Source: Arthrobacter sp. StoSoilA2 (GTDB lineage: Bacteria > Actinomycetota > Actinomycetes > Actinomycetales > Micrococcaceae). From it: a stretch of DNA of 64,000 nt. Shown here one piece after another: positions 22,925 through 32,326 of this stretch. A model generated the notes under the pieces. That model searched no databases, was not told the origin of the DNA, and was given only the letters and a program-made list of their open reading frames with translations. The translations under genes and the position numbers were made by a program. Every line of letters starts with the position of its first letter. Position 1 is the first letter of the stretch. The stretch is taken from positions 2,046,001-2,110,000 of the forward strand of contig NZ_AP024643.1 of the NCBI RefSeq assembly GCF_019977195.1, in the 5' to 3' direction.

Positions 22925-25213
22925 GTGTCTGGAGCTTTAAACGGAATCAAGGTCGTGGACTTCGGCCACTTCATTGCGGGCCCCCTGCTCGCAGAACTGC
23001 TTGCTCAGAATGGTGCCGAGGTGGTGCACGTCGACCCTCCTGGTGGGCCGCGGCTCTCGGGAAAGCCCGATGCCTTCCTTAACCGCGGAAAGAGCAGGGT
23101 CACGCTTGACCTTCACAATGACCGCGACCGGCGTAGGGCGCAGGACCTGATTGCGTGGGCCGATGTCGTGGTGGAGAATTTCCGTCCGGGCGTCATGGGC
23201 AGGCTGGGTCTTGGGCCAGACGCGATGTGTTCCTCCAACCCTCGCCTTATCTACTGTTCCCTGCCTGGATTCGCCACCGATGATCCCCGGGCCTCCATGC
23301 CGGGTTGGGAGGGAGTGGTGATGAGCGCCACGGCCGGGTATCGACGTCTGAAGGAGCACTGGGACTGGAAAGCACGTGCGCACGTTGATGTCGCTGATCC
23401 CGGCAAGCCCTTGTTCACGGCAATCCCCATCGCCTCTAACACGGCAGCGTTTCTGGGTGCTTTGGAGGTAGTGGTCGCACTGATAGATCGGGATAAAACC
23501 GGCCGCGGCGCCCGCCTTGAAGTCCCGTTGTCTGAAGCCTTGTTGGAGGTAGTCGGATTTCATCTGGAATTTCCTGGGTTTGTCGGGGCAGGAGATACTG
23601 CACCTAGGCCTTTCTTGGGTTCATTTCGGTGTGCGGACGGAGGCTACGTCGACCAGGTGCCCTACCCGCGTTTTGTGGAACGGCTGCTTCGCGCTGCAGG
23701 TGTGTGGGAGGAATGGGTCTCCGCGGGTTTGGCAGATATGGGAGAGATGTTTGCAGACCCCGCTCGGCGCGGTGATGCCGAGCTGCGATTTGCCGAGTTG
23801 ATGCGGTCGCGCCCCTCTACGGAATGGGAAGCGATTGCAATCGATATTGGTACACCGTTTGCCCGGGTTCGGACCCCCGCTGAATGGCTCGTCAACGAGC
23901 ACGCGCAGGAGTCTGGAGCGGTAACCTCAGTTGACGATCCAGAGTATGGTCCAATCACTATGGCCGGTGCTGCCATCCATTTCAGCAGGACTTCGGAGCG
24001 TATATCGCGGCGGTCTCTGCCAGGTGGCGACAGCGAAGTAGCTGTGAGTGGACGACTCCAGGGCAGGCGCGCTTCAGGTCAACAGAACAAGCTGCCTGCT
24101 GAAGCGCCCCTAACAGGTATCTCAGTCGTCGAGTTGTCCCAGGTGGTGGCCGGACCGATCGCCGGAAGGTTACTCGCGGACTATGGGGCCCACGTCATTA
24201 AGGTAGCGAACCCGGACCCCTCCGGGAACAACGGGTTCCACGGTTCCTTCACTAACCGTGGCAAACACACAGCGTTCTTGAATGTTCAAAGCGGCCAGGA
24301 CCTGAACATCTTGCAGGAGGCAATTAAAGGGGCGGACGTTCTTCTGCAAAACTACGCCTTTGGCGCGGTGGAACGGTACGGCCTCGGCTTTGAAACCTTG
24401 AGCGAGCAGCGACCGGATCTCGTCTACGTCTCGTTGAGCGCGTACTCCCGACAGGGTCCCTGGAAGAACCGGCGCGGCCATGAAAACCAAGCCGTGGCGG
24501 CCACCGGACTATCGGTTCGCTACGGTGGGACCGATGACTGGCCCATCTACCAGCCATACCTGATCTCCGACGTCGGGACGGGCATCCTGGGTGCCTTGGC
24601 GGCGGCCCTGGGTTTGTTTGAGCTGGGGCAGTCCGGGCTGGGACAGCACATCAGCACGTCCCTTGTGCAGACCGCGACAATTCACCAGGGTGTCTATCTG
24701 TTCGACGGAACGGAGGCGGGTCGGATGAGCGAGCCTACGGGCACTGATGCTGTTGGCTGGTCTGCACTGCAACGTTTGTATCAGGCAGCCGACGGTTGGC
24801 TGTTCCTTGGTGCAGACTCTGCCCAGGTAGAAGACCTGATAAGGGCTGTTGGCATCCCTGACTGTCCCAGCACCAAGACAGCTGGGGATGCTGACGGACC
24901 ATTCGCCCAAGCCCTGGCAGTGGCGCTCCGACAGCGCACATGTGCCACTTGGGCAAGCGTTTTGGCAGCAGAAGACATAGGCGTCCAAGAAGTCCGGGAA
25001 ATTACGCAGGTCGCGCACGATCCGATCTGGCAGAGGAGAAACGTCATCCGCCTTGGGAAGAACGGAGAGCGAAGAGACAACGCGCCGATTCTGGGGCATC
25101 GCCCGCGACCCTGGCCGATCCCGGCCGATGCCTGCTCGGATCCCGGGCCGCTTGGGGCCCAAACTTCAGACATTCGAGCCCAATTCCAGCCCATTCATCT
25201 CATCACCACCTAG
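22925..25213 (+). CDS. double-domain CaiB/BaiF (family III) CoA transferase
   Basis: A 762-residue tandem fusion of two family III CoA-transferase domains, about residues 1-370 and 395-755. Each begins with the family pattern: GIKVVDFGHFIAGPLLAELLAQNGAEVVHV, and GISVVELSQVVAGPIAGRLLADYGAHVIKV. Family III enzymes move CoA between acids through an aspartyl-CoA thioester on an Asp in a G-[YFH]-D motif. Here the equivalent positions read PGWEG in domain 1 and RGHEN in domain 2, so both carry Glu. Whether this keeps transferase chemistry or marks a racemase-like or different activity is open. The start is GTG 22925 behind operator site 2, and it heads the esterase, ligase and carboxylase genes. 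Confidence 0.88.
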   Translation: MSGALNGIKVVDFGHFIAGPLLAELLAQNGAEVVHVDPPGGPRLSGKPDAFLNRGKSRVTLDLHNDRDRRRAQDLIAWADVVVENFRPGVMGRLGLGPDAMCSSNPRLIYCSLPGFATDDPRASMPGWEGVVMSATAGYRRLKEHWDWKARAHVDVADPGKPLFTAIPIASNTAAFLGALEVVVALIDRDKTGRGARLEVPLSEALLEVVGFHLEFPGFVGAGDTAPRPFLGSFRCADGGYVDQVPYPRFVERLLRAAGVWEEWVSAGLADMGEMFADPARRGDAELRFAELMRSRPSTEWEAIAIDIGTPFARVRTPAEWLVNEHAQESGAVTSVDDPEYGPITMAGAAIHFSRTSERISRRSLPGGDSEVAVSGRLQGRRASGQQNKLPAEAPLTGISVVELSQVVAGPIAGRLLADYGAHVIKVANPDPSGNNGFHGSFTNRGKHTAFLNVQSGQDLNILQEAIKGADVLLQNYAFGAVERYGLGFETLSEQRPDLVYVSLSAYSRQGPWKNRRGHENQAVAATGLSVRYGGTDDWPIYQPYLISDVGTGILGALAAALGLFELGQSGLGQHISTSLVQTATIHQGVYLFDGTEAGRMSEPTGTDAVGWSALQRLYQAADGWLFLGADSAQVEDLIRAVGIPDCPSTKTAGDADGPFAQALAVALRQRTCATWASVLAAEDIGVQEVREITQVAHDPIWQRRNVIRLGKNGERRDNAPILGHRPRPWPIPADACSDPGPLGAQTSDIRAQFQPIHLITT

Positions 25214-25221
25214 GAGCACTA

Positions 25222-26145
25222 ATGACTATTGAACGTGACACATTGAAAGAGTTCTACCAGTCCAGCGGCGCAGCGTTGACAGCGGCCCCGGACATTGACC
25301 TGGTTTTTAACAGGGCCCTTCTGGACCAGATCCACCGTGTTTCGGCCGAGCCGAAAAACGTGACGTATGAAGAGGTGGACGCCGGAGGCAGGCCAGGTAT
25401 CTGGTGCATTCCTGCCGGTGCGGACCAGAGGCATGTGATTCTGTACTTCCACGGTGGAGGGTTCGTCGTTCAGAGTGTGAACAGTCATCGAAAGCTGGCC
25501 GGACATCTGGCCGCAGCAGCGGGATGCCGGGTCCTCCTGCTGGACTATCGTCAAGCTCCCGAGCACCAATATCCTTCGCAGATCGACGACGTCGAGGGTG
25601 CTTACGGCTGGCTTCGCAGCCAAGGTGTCGACCCTGATGGCATCGCGTTCGCTGGCGACTCAGCCGGTGTCTGCCTGGCAGTCTCCTCCGTCGTACGCCT
25701 CCGGGACAAGGGGCTGCCGCTGCCGGCGGCCATCATTGGTTTCTCGCCGTGGTTTGACCTTGAATGCAACGGCAAGTCGTTGGAAACCAATGCGGCAAAG
25801 GACGTCCTCGTCAGGGGACCGTTGGTCCAGCAGATGGTGATGGCATACCTCAGTGCGGACACTTCCAGAACGGACCCGCTGGTAAATCCGCTTCATGCTG
25901 ATCTTGCCGGATTCCCTCCGGTCTTCCTTACCGCGAGCCTCGACGAGGCGCTCCTCGACAATGCGGAGCGGTTTGCATACCGGGCCCGGGAAGCAGGCGT
26001 GGAAGTAGAGCTGCACACTGTTCCTGGCCAGCAGCATGTCTTTCAGTTCATGGCTGGACGCTCTTCGGCAGCGGACCTGTCGATCGCAGAAGCAGGATCT
26101 TGGGTTGCGGAACGACTGGGCCTGATGGCGGCCGTGGGCGGGTGA
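25222..26145 (+). CDS. HSL-family alpha/beta hydrolase (esterase)
   Basis: A 307-residue esterase of the hormone-sensitive-lipase family. The oxyanion motif HGGG is at 77-80 and the nucleophile S147 is in GDSAG. The acid lies in SLDEALLDN and the base in QQHVFQF. It would release a carboxylic acid from an ester. The start is ATG 25222, preceded by AGGAG and eight bases after the CoA transferase stop; a longer open frame from 24940 overlaps that gene and is not credible. Placed before an acyl-CoA ligase, it suggests the natural substrate is an ester whose acid part is then activated. Confidence 0.9.
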   Translation: MTIERDTLKEFYQSSGAALTAAPDIDLVFNRALLDQIHRVSAEPKNVTYEEVDAGGRPGIWCIPAGADQRHVILYFHGGGFVVQSVNSHRKLAGHLAAAAGCRVLLLDYRQAPEHQYPSQIDDVEGAYGWLRSQGVDPDGIAFAGDSAGVCLAVSSVVRLRDKGLPLPAAIIGFSPWFDLECNGKSLETNAAKDVLVRGPLVQQMVMAYLSADTSRTDPLVNPLHADLAGFPPVFLTASLDEALLDNAERFAYRAREAGVEVELHTVPGQQHVFQFMAGRSSAADLSIAEAGSWVAERLGLMAAVGG

Positions 26146-26340
26146 ACGTTTTGAACCCCTGCACTTATTACCAGCAGGGCTGCACCAACCGTGGACCTGT
26201 CGCCAAGCAGTTGCCTGTCGCAGCAGCAAGCCGTCCGGTCCTTCTACAAGGAACAGAAGAAGGCTCAGTGGACAAGGGGAGTTATTGCATCCCGAGAGCC
26301 GGCCTACCGACAACCCAAGCCAAGGAAGAGAAGTACGACA

Positions 26341-27909
26341 ATGATCAATGGTCCAGGCCAACTCCTCCCATATGTGGCAGGCCGGTTCGGCGACAAGGCC
26401 GCTCTGGTCACAGCGGCACGCACCATGACCTTCAACGACCTCCACGAGGCAAGTAACCAGGTCGCGGCCGGCATTGCAGCGCGTGGAATCCAACCAGGGC
26501 GCGTAGTTTCGCTGTACTCCCAAAACCGTTGGGAATGGCTTGTGGCGTATCACGGTGCGCTCAAAGCAGGCGCCGTGGTCAATCCCATCAACGTCATGCT
26601 GACAGCCCGAGAGGTGGAGTTCGTTCTCGAGGACTGCGAGTCCGCGATGATCTTCGTCGGCGAGGATGACGCAGCCAAAGTAATCGCGGCGTCGCAGAAC
26701 CTCCCCCACGAGTGCCTAATCGTCTCCTTTGGAGGGAGTATCGAGGGGGCAGAGTCGTTCTCGGAGCTTTTATCAGGAGATTATGCAGTTCCGGTCTTCA
26801 CCCCCGAGCCAGAGATGCCCTGCACGATCGGATACACCTCAGGCACCACGGGGCATCCGAAAGGTGCTATACAGAGTAACCGCGCGGTTGCAACCAATTT
26901 CGGACTCACGGCCACGATGCACGGACGTGAAGACCGTGACGTTGTCGTGACGGCGTTACCGGCGCCCCATGTGTATGGGAACGTCGCGATAAATTCGACG
27001 TGGCTCGTGGGAGGCACGGTGGTGCTGATGGAGCGATTCCGACCAGCGGACGCCTTGGAACTAATCGGCGAGCACAAGGCGACGATGTTCGAGGGAGTGC
27101 CGGCGATGTACGCTACGATGCTTGCCGATCCGGCTATTGAAAAAAGTGATCTGACTTCCTTAACTCGTTGTACTGTCGGTGGTCAAACTATGCCAATCGT
27201 GACGATTGAACGGTGGGAAAACCGCTCCGGGGCACCATTGATTGAGCTGTGGGGCATGACCGAACTGGCAGGTCTGGGAACCACGCACGCCCTTCATACG
27301 CAAGGGCCCCGAGGATCAATTGGTGTCCCATTGCCTGGTATGGAGGCCACTGTCAGGGACCTCGCCGACCCTGCCCGGGAAGCAGCCCGGGGCGAGGCTG
27401 GAGAACTTCTGATCCGTGGTTCCATTGTGATGCTGGGATATCACGGAAAACCTGAGGCTACTGCCGAGGTACTGGACGAAGCGGGCTGGTTACGCACTGG
27501 CGACGTTGCCCGTATGGACGAGCAGGGGAACCTGTTCATTGTGGACCGCCTTAAGGACATGATCATCACTGGCGGCTACAACGTCTATCCAGCCGAAATT
27601 GAACGAGTACTGAGCGCACATCCGGAAGTTGCTCTGGTGGGCGTGGGCCCCGTACCCGACACGGTGAAAGGGGAGCTGGCCTGCGCGTATGTTGTGCGAA
27701 CAAACGGCGGGACGGTCGGTGAGAAAGACCTCATCGAATTTTGTGCCGCCCATCTGGCACCCTATAAGCGCCCCCGAATGATTCGGTTCGTCGAAGACCT
27801 CCCTAAGACCTCCAGCGGCAAGATCATGCGGCGCAAACTAATCGCCGTCCCCCAGAGCGTTGAGGAGATTGGTTCCCCATCCTTTGCGCAGGTATCAGAA
27901 CTGCGGTGA
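26341..27909 (+). CDS. AMP-forming acyl-CoA synthetase
   Basis: A 522-residue ANL-superfamily ligase, forming acyl-CoA through an acyl-adenylate. The P-loop motif YTSGTTGHPKGA is at 165-176, the A5-type motif is ELWGMTE, the hinge motif is GWLRTGDVARMD, and the C-terminal catalytic Lys is in KTSSGKIMRR. The start is ATG 26341 with GGAAGAG upstream. It is strikingly similar to the ligase at 61216-62757 over the whole chain (for example FSENRWEWVVSYHAILKAGAVVNPVSVMLT there and SLYSQNRWEWLVAYHGALKAGAVVNPINVMLT here). It probably activates the acid feeding the carboxylase. In the Mycobacterium leucine cluster a ligase (FadD35) sits similarly. Confidence 0.9.
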   Translation: MINGPGQLLPYVAGRFGDKAALVTAARTMTFNDLHEASNQVAAGIAARGIQPGRVVSLYSQNRWEWLVAYHGALKAGAVVNPINVMLTAREVEFVLEDCESAMIFVGEDDAAKVIAASQNLPHECLIVSFGGSIEGAESFSELLSGDYAVPVFTPEPEMPCTIGYTSGTTGHPKGAIQSNRAVATNFGLTATMHGREDRDVVVTALPAPHVYGNVAINSTWLVGGTVVLMERFRPADALELIGEHKATMFEGVPAMYATMLADPAIEKSDLTSLTRCTVGGQTMPIVTIERWENRSGAPLIELWGMTELAGLGTTHALHTQGPRGSIGVPLPGMEATVRDLADPAREAARGEAGELLIRGSIVMLGYHGKPEATAEVLDEAGWLRTGDVARMDEQGNLFIVDRLKDMIITGGYNVYPAEIERVLSAHPEVALVGVGPVPDTVKGELACAYVVRTNGGTVGEKDLIEFCAAHLAPYKRPRMIRFVEDLPKTSSGKIMRRKLIAVPQSVEEIGSPSFAQVSELR

Positions 27910-28048
27910 TACGCAGCCTGACGGATTTGGATCTCCCACGGGCAAGCGTGGGCGCTCCGTCAGTACGGTCTGATCCGTTGACCACGAACCCCCAATCTGC
28001 AGGCGGCGCTACCGCTTCGCAGCCAGCGGTTCATTTCGTTCGGGCTCG

Positions 28049-29686
28049 ATGCCTGAGAATTGGAGAAGACAACAGGTGCATGCATTGAGCAGTGGCGTGG
28101 AATCGCCGCAAGGAAATTTCACAGTCGCCACTAACGGGCAGATGTTGCTAGCCGAGGATCTAAAGGGGCGTTTGGCGGAGGCAGCGTTGGGCGGTTCGGA
28201 GAGCTCCCGGCAGCGGCATGCCAGCCGGGGGAAGCTGTTGCCGCGAGAACGTGTTGACCGGCTCCTGGATGAAGGAAGCCCATTCTTGGAGATAGCGCCT
28301 CTTGCCGGCAATGGAATGTATGACGGTGATGCTCCCGGTGCCGGTTTGGTCTCGGGCATCGGCCTGGTCCATGGGCGGCACGTGATGGTGGTCTGTAATG
28401 ACGCCACGGTCAAGGGCGGAACCTACTACCCGATGACGGTAAAAAAGCACCTTCGTGCCCAAGAGATTGCACTGGAGAATGGGCTGCCATGCATCTATCT
28501 TGTGGACTCGGGCGGGGCCTACCTTCCCAGGCAGGATGAGGTTTTCCCTGATAGGGATCACTTTGGCCGCATTTTCTTCAATCAGGCCAAAATGTCCGCG
28601 AGTAAAATCCCGCAGATAGCCGCGGTGATGGGTTCCTGCACCGCCGGCGGAGCCTACATGCCGGCGATGAGCGACGAAACAGTGATTGTGCGTAACCAGG
28701 GCACTATCTTCCTGGGCGGGCCACCGCTCGTGAAGGCGGCTATCGGCGAAGTGGTGACGGCAGAGGAACTTGGCGGGGGCGAGGTCCACACCAAAATCTC
28801 CGGGGTCGCTGACCACTTAGCCGAAAACGATGAACACGCCTTGGAAATTGTTCGGGATATTGTCGCGACCCTGCCAGCGTCGGCGTCCCCCGCCTGGCAG
28901 GTGTCAGAAGCTGTCCTTCCGCCGTTGACCGAACCGGAGGACCTGTACGGGGTGGTCCCTGTGGACGTCAATGCCTCCTATGATGTTCGGGAGGTTATCG
29001 CCGGCTTAGTCGACGGCAGTGAATTCCACGAGTTTAAGGCCAATTACGGCGCGACGCTGGTCACGGGCTTCGCCCACATTCACGGGCACCCTGTGGGCGT
29101 CGTCGCGAACAACGGCGTGCTCTTTAGCGAATCGGCGCTCAAAGGGGCGCACTTCATCGAACTGTGCGATCAGCGCGGTATTCCCCTTCTATTCCTGCAG
29201 AACCTGTCCGGATTCATGGTTGGAAAAGACTACGAACACGGTGGCATAGCAAAGAACGGTGCCAAGATGGTCACCGCGGTCGCCACTGCCCGTGTCCCCA
29301 AACTGACCGTGGTCATCGGTGGCTCCTTCGGTGCGGGAAACTACTCCATGTGCGGGCGCGCCTATTCCCCGCGGTTCCTCTGGATGTGGCCGGCAGCCAG
29401 GATCTCGGTCATGGGAGGCAACCAGGCCTCAAGCGTCCTGGCCACCCTCAAACGCGAGCAATTCGAGGCCGCGGGCGACGTGTGGACCATTGAGGAGGAG
29501 GAAGCCTTCAAGGCCCCCATCAAGCAGCAATTCGAAGACCAGGGAAGCCCCTACTACTCAACCGCCCGACTCTGGGACGACGGAATAATCGACCCGGCCG
29601 ACACTCGGCGTGTCCTCGGGATGGCCCTCGATATTGTTTCCCGCCAGCCATTGCCGGAAACCTCCTTCGGCCTCTTTCGGATGTGA
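28049..29686 (+). CDS. accD1: acyl-CoA carboxylase beta subunit (3-methylcrotonyl-CoA type)
   Basis: A 545-residue carboxyltransferase subunit. Long stretches match AccD1/MccB proteins: HASRGKLLPRERVDRLLD, NDATVKGGTYYPMTVKKHLRAQEIA, AVMGSCTAGGAYMPAMSDE, FLQNLSGFMVGKDYEHGGIAKNGAKMVTAVA and GNYSMCGRAYSPRFLWMWP. It transfers carboxyl from carboxybiotin to a beta-methyl enoyl-CoA such as 3-methylcrotonyl-CoA or geranyl-CoA. ATG 28049 lacks a good ribosome site and the first 30 residues are not conserved, so the start may differ. The stop overlaps the alpha-subunit GTG by four bases. The gene order beta, alpha, MaoC, CitE is that of the mycobacterial leucine operon. Confidence 0.9.
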   Translation: MPENWRRQQVHALSSGVESPQGNFTVATNGQMLLAEDLKGRLAEAALGGSESSRQRHASRGKLLPRERVDRLLDEGSPFLEIAPLAGNGMYDGDAPGAGLVSGIGLVHGRHVMVVCNDATVKGGTYYPMTVKKHLRAQEIALENGLPCIYLVDSGGAYLPRQDEVFPDRDHFGRIFFNQAKMSASKIPQIAAVMGSCTAGGAYMPAMSDETVIVRNQGTIFLGGPPLVKAAIGEVVTAEELGGGEVHTKISGVADHLAENDEHALEIVRDIVATLPASASPAWQVSEAVLPPLTEPEDLYGVVPVDVNASYDVREVIAGLVDGSEFHEFKANYGATLVTGFAHIHGHPVGVVANNGVLFSESALKGAHFIELCDQRGIPLLFLQNLSGFMVGKDYEHGGIAKNGAKMVTAVATARVPKLTVVIGGSFGAGNYSMCGRAYSPRFLWMWPAARISVMGGNQASSVLATLKREQFEAAGDVWTIEEEEAFKAPIKQQFEDQGSPYYSTARLWDDGIIDPADTRRVLGMALDIVSRQPLPETSFGLFRM

Positions 29687-31803
29687 GAACGACGATGAAT
29701 CAACCCTCAGGAATCAGCAACAACGAGATGCCAAGGACGTTCCACACCGTCCTTGTCGCCAACCGCGGTGAAATCGCCTGCCGTGTCATTCGCACCCTGC
29801 GGCGGCTCGGAATCAGGTCCGCCGCCGTGTTTTCCGAAGCGGACGCCGACGCGCGCCATGTGCGGGAGGCCGACCTCGCTGTCTGCATAGGCTCCGCGCC
29901 CGCGGCCGAGAGTTACCTGAACATTGAAGCCATCATCGATGCCTGCCGGCGAACCGGCGCGCAGGCCGTGCATCCCGGCTACGGCTTTCTCTCCGAGAAC
30001 GTCGCATTCGCGCGGGCGTTGCAGGACGAGGGCATTACATTCATAGGACCGGACGTCCACTCGATCAACATGATGGGCGACAAGATTCGCTCGAAGAATC
30101 ATGTCATTACCCATGGCGTTCCCGTAGTGCCGGGGATCGCGGAGCCTGGCCTGAGCAATGAACAGCTGATGGCTGCCGCTGAAAAGGTCGGTTTCCCCCT
30201 TCTGATCAAGCCCTCGGCCGGCGGCGGGGGCAAGGGCATGCATGTCGTCGAACGAATCGAGGACCTGCCCTCTGCCTTGGAAACGGCCCGTCGGGTGGCG
30301 CGCAGTTCCTTCGGCGACGATACCCTCTTCCTCGAGCGGCTGGTGCGATCCCCGCGGCACATCGAAGTGCAGATCCTGGCTGACCGCTACGGCCACACCA
30401 TCCACCTGGGCGAACGCGAGTGCTCCCTTCAGCGCCGCCACCAAAAGGTCATCGAAGAGGCGCCCGCCCCGCTGCTCCAGAACCTGTCAAACGGCACCGA
30501 GATCCGAGAACGCATAGGTGCCGCTGCCGTCGAAGCGGCCCGGTCCGTGAGCTATGTGGGTGCCGGAACTGTTGAGTTCCTGGTCTCCGATGAAGCCCCG
30601 GATGAGTTCTTCTTCATGGAAATGAACACCCGTCTTCAGGTGGAACACCCGGTGACAGAGGAGGTGGCGCGCGTTCACGGCGCACGGTTGGATCTGGTCG
30701 AATGGCAGGTGCGCATCGCGGCGGGGGAGACCCTCGATATCGCCCAATCAAACGTGACCCTGGAGGGACACGCGGTCGAGGCGCGCGTCTACGCGGAAGA
30801 CCCCAGCCAAGGCTTCATACCGTCCATCGGCCGTTTTCTTGAAATCCGGGAGCCCTCCGGCCCCGGTATCCGGGTAGACAGCTCCCTCATCGACGGTCTG
30901 GAAGTATCGCCGCACTACGATCCGATGATCGCCAAAATCATCAGCTGGGGCGGTGACAGGCGAACAGCGCTCCGCAGACTCGACCGCGCCCTGTCAGAAA
31001 CGCTGCTGCTGGGTGTCAAGACGAACATCGAGTACCTGCGGCTGCTCATCGGTGACGAGGATGTCACCGCCGGGCGCCTCGACACCACGATGATTGACCG
31101 CAAGATCTCATCGATGCAATTCAGGACGTTCGGCGGCGAGGAACTGGCCATTGCTGCCCACGCCCTCATGAGCCGACAAGGACTCGTTGGCGACCCTTGG
31201 AAAAGTAAGGACGCATGGAGGGTAGGCGGCAACGCCAGGACCGTGATCCATTTGGACGCCGACGGCGGAACGCACATGATCACCATCAGGCAGGAATCGG
31301 ATGGTCAATCATTTGAGGTCAACGGGGAACTCTTCCGCGTCAGGACCATTGGCGACGGCTTGATCTCGGTGAACGGGATCCGCCGACGGATGTCGGCGGC
31401 GGTCTCGGACGAAGGGGCGGTGTGGCTTGGAACCGACGGTTGGGACGGGGTTGCCAGGAAGGTCGACCGTGGAGAACTGGTGAAACGCCGCCTGAACTCC
31501 CTCGAGCGGGAACCCGGAGCGGCTTGTCCGGAAGTCCGTTCGCCGATGCCAGGCACTACCATGGCCGTATCCGTGGCAGACCTGGATTTCGTCGAGGAGG
31601 GACAGCCGTTGCTCTCCATTGAGGCAATGAAAATGGAGCACCAACTCAACGCCACGATGACCGGGATCGTCAGGCTGAACCTAAAAGTCGGCGATCCGGT
31701 CAAGGCCCAACAGATCGTGGCAACCATCGAGCCCCTCCCAGCGGAGACGACTGGCAACGACACGGAAGAAGAGTCCAAGGACATGGCTGAAGCGAAGGCA
31801 TAA
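29683..31803 (+). CDS. accA1: acyl-CoA carboxylase alpha subunit (biotin carboxylase plus BCCP)
   Basis: A 706-residue biotin-dependent subunit. The biotin carboxylase domain (about residues 17-465) has VLVANRGEIACRVIRT, the ATP-grasp glycine loop PSAGGGGKGMHVV, and FFMEMNTRLQVEHPVTE. A middle BT-type linker follows, then a biotinyl domain with EAMKMEH, where K650 is the biotin site. It carboxylates its own biotin with bicarbonate and ATP for the beta subunit. The start is GTG 29683 overlapping the beta stop, or ATG 29695. A tail of about 15 charged residues after the biotinyl domain is unusual but harmless. Together with the beta subunit it forms a complete carboxylase. Confidence 0.92.
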   Translation: MRTTMNQPSGISNNEMPRTFHTVLVANRGEIACRVIRTLRRLGIRSAAVFSEADADARHVREADLAVCIGSAPAAESYLNIEAIIDACRRTGAQAVHPGYGFLSENVAFARALQDEGITFIGPDVHSINMMGDKIRSKNHVITHGVPVVPGIAEPGLSNEQLMAAAEKVGFPLLIKPSAGGGGKGMHVVERIEDLPSALETARRVARSSFGDDTLFLERLVRSPRHIEVQILADRYGHTIHLGERECSLQRRHQKVIEEAPAPLLQNLSNGTEIRERIGAAAVEAARSVSYVGAGTVEFLVSDEAPDEFFFMEMNTRLQVEHPVTEEVARVHGARLDLVEWQVRIAAGETLDIAQSNVTLEGHAVEARVYAEDPSQGFIPSIGRFLEIREPSGPGIRVDSSLIDGLEVSPHYDPMIAKIISWGGDRRTALRRLDRALSETLLLGVKTNIEYLRLLIGDEDVTAGRLDTTMIDRKISSMQFRTFGGEELAIAAHALMSRQGLVGDPWKSKDAWRVGGNARTVIHLDADGGTHMITIRQESDGQSFEVNGELFRVRTIGDGLISVNGIRRRMSAAVSDEGAVWLGTDGWDGVARKVDRGELVKRRLNSLEREPGAACPEVRSPMPGTTMAVSVADLDFVEEGQPLLSIEAMKMEHQLNATMTGIVRLNLKVGDPVKAQQIVATIEPLPAETTGNDTEEESKDMAEAKA

Positions 31804-31807
31804 CTCC

Positions 31808-32326
31808 ATGAACATCACTGACACCCAGCGCATAGAGCAGCGCGGTCTTTACCTGGATGAACTGAAGGAGGGGACCGTTTACGTTCACCGCCCCGGGCGC
31901 ACCCTGACCGAAGCCGACAACGTCCTCTTCACCACCTTGACCATGAACAATCAGGGCCTTCACCTGGATGCCGCCTGGAGCGCCACCCAGCCCTTCGGGC
32001 AAAGGCTGATGAACTCGCTCTTTACCCTCGGAACTATGATCGGCCAATCAGTGTCCCAGCTGACTGAGGGAACGATCGTCGCCCAGCTCGGCTTGACCGA
32101 CGTCCGATTTCCCCACCCGATGTTCCATGGCGACACCCTCTATACCGAAACCGAAATCACGGAGGTCCGAATGTCCTCCTCCCGGCCAGGTCAGGGGATA
32201 GCCAGCATGAAGCACACCGGACGCAACCAGGACGCCGTCGTCGTGGCCGAAGCGACACGCACCTGCCTGATGTGGACCCGGGAAGCACACGAAGCGTCTG
32301 GGCCGGCAGAAAGGAAGGAACCTTGA
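31808..32326 (+). CDS. MaoC-family acyl-CoA hydratase
   Basis: A 172-residue hotdog-fold hydratase close to the Rv2499c type in the mycobacterial leucine operon. The conserved opening is YLDELKEGTVYVHRPGRTLTEADNVLFTTLTMNNQGLHLD, with the dehydratase acid/His positions in this stretch, and FPHPMFHGDTLYTETEI later. By position it should hydrate the carboxylated product (for example 3-methylglutaconyl-CoA to 3-hydroxy-3-methylglutaryl-CoA). It starts four bases after the alpha subunit and overlaps the lyase gene. The operon position makes the assignment stronger than sequence alone. Confidence 0.88.
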   Translation: MNITDTQRIEQRGLYLDELKEGTVYVHRPGRTLTEADNVLFTTLTMNNQGLHLDAAWSATQPFGQRLMNSLFTLGTMIGQSVSQLTEGTIVAQLGLTDVRFPHPMFHGDTLYTETEITEVRMSSSRPGQGIASMKHTGRNQDAVVVAEATRTCLMWTREAHEASGPAERKEP

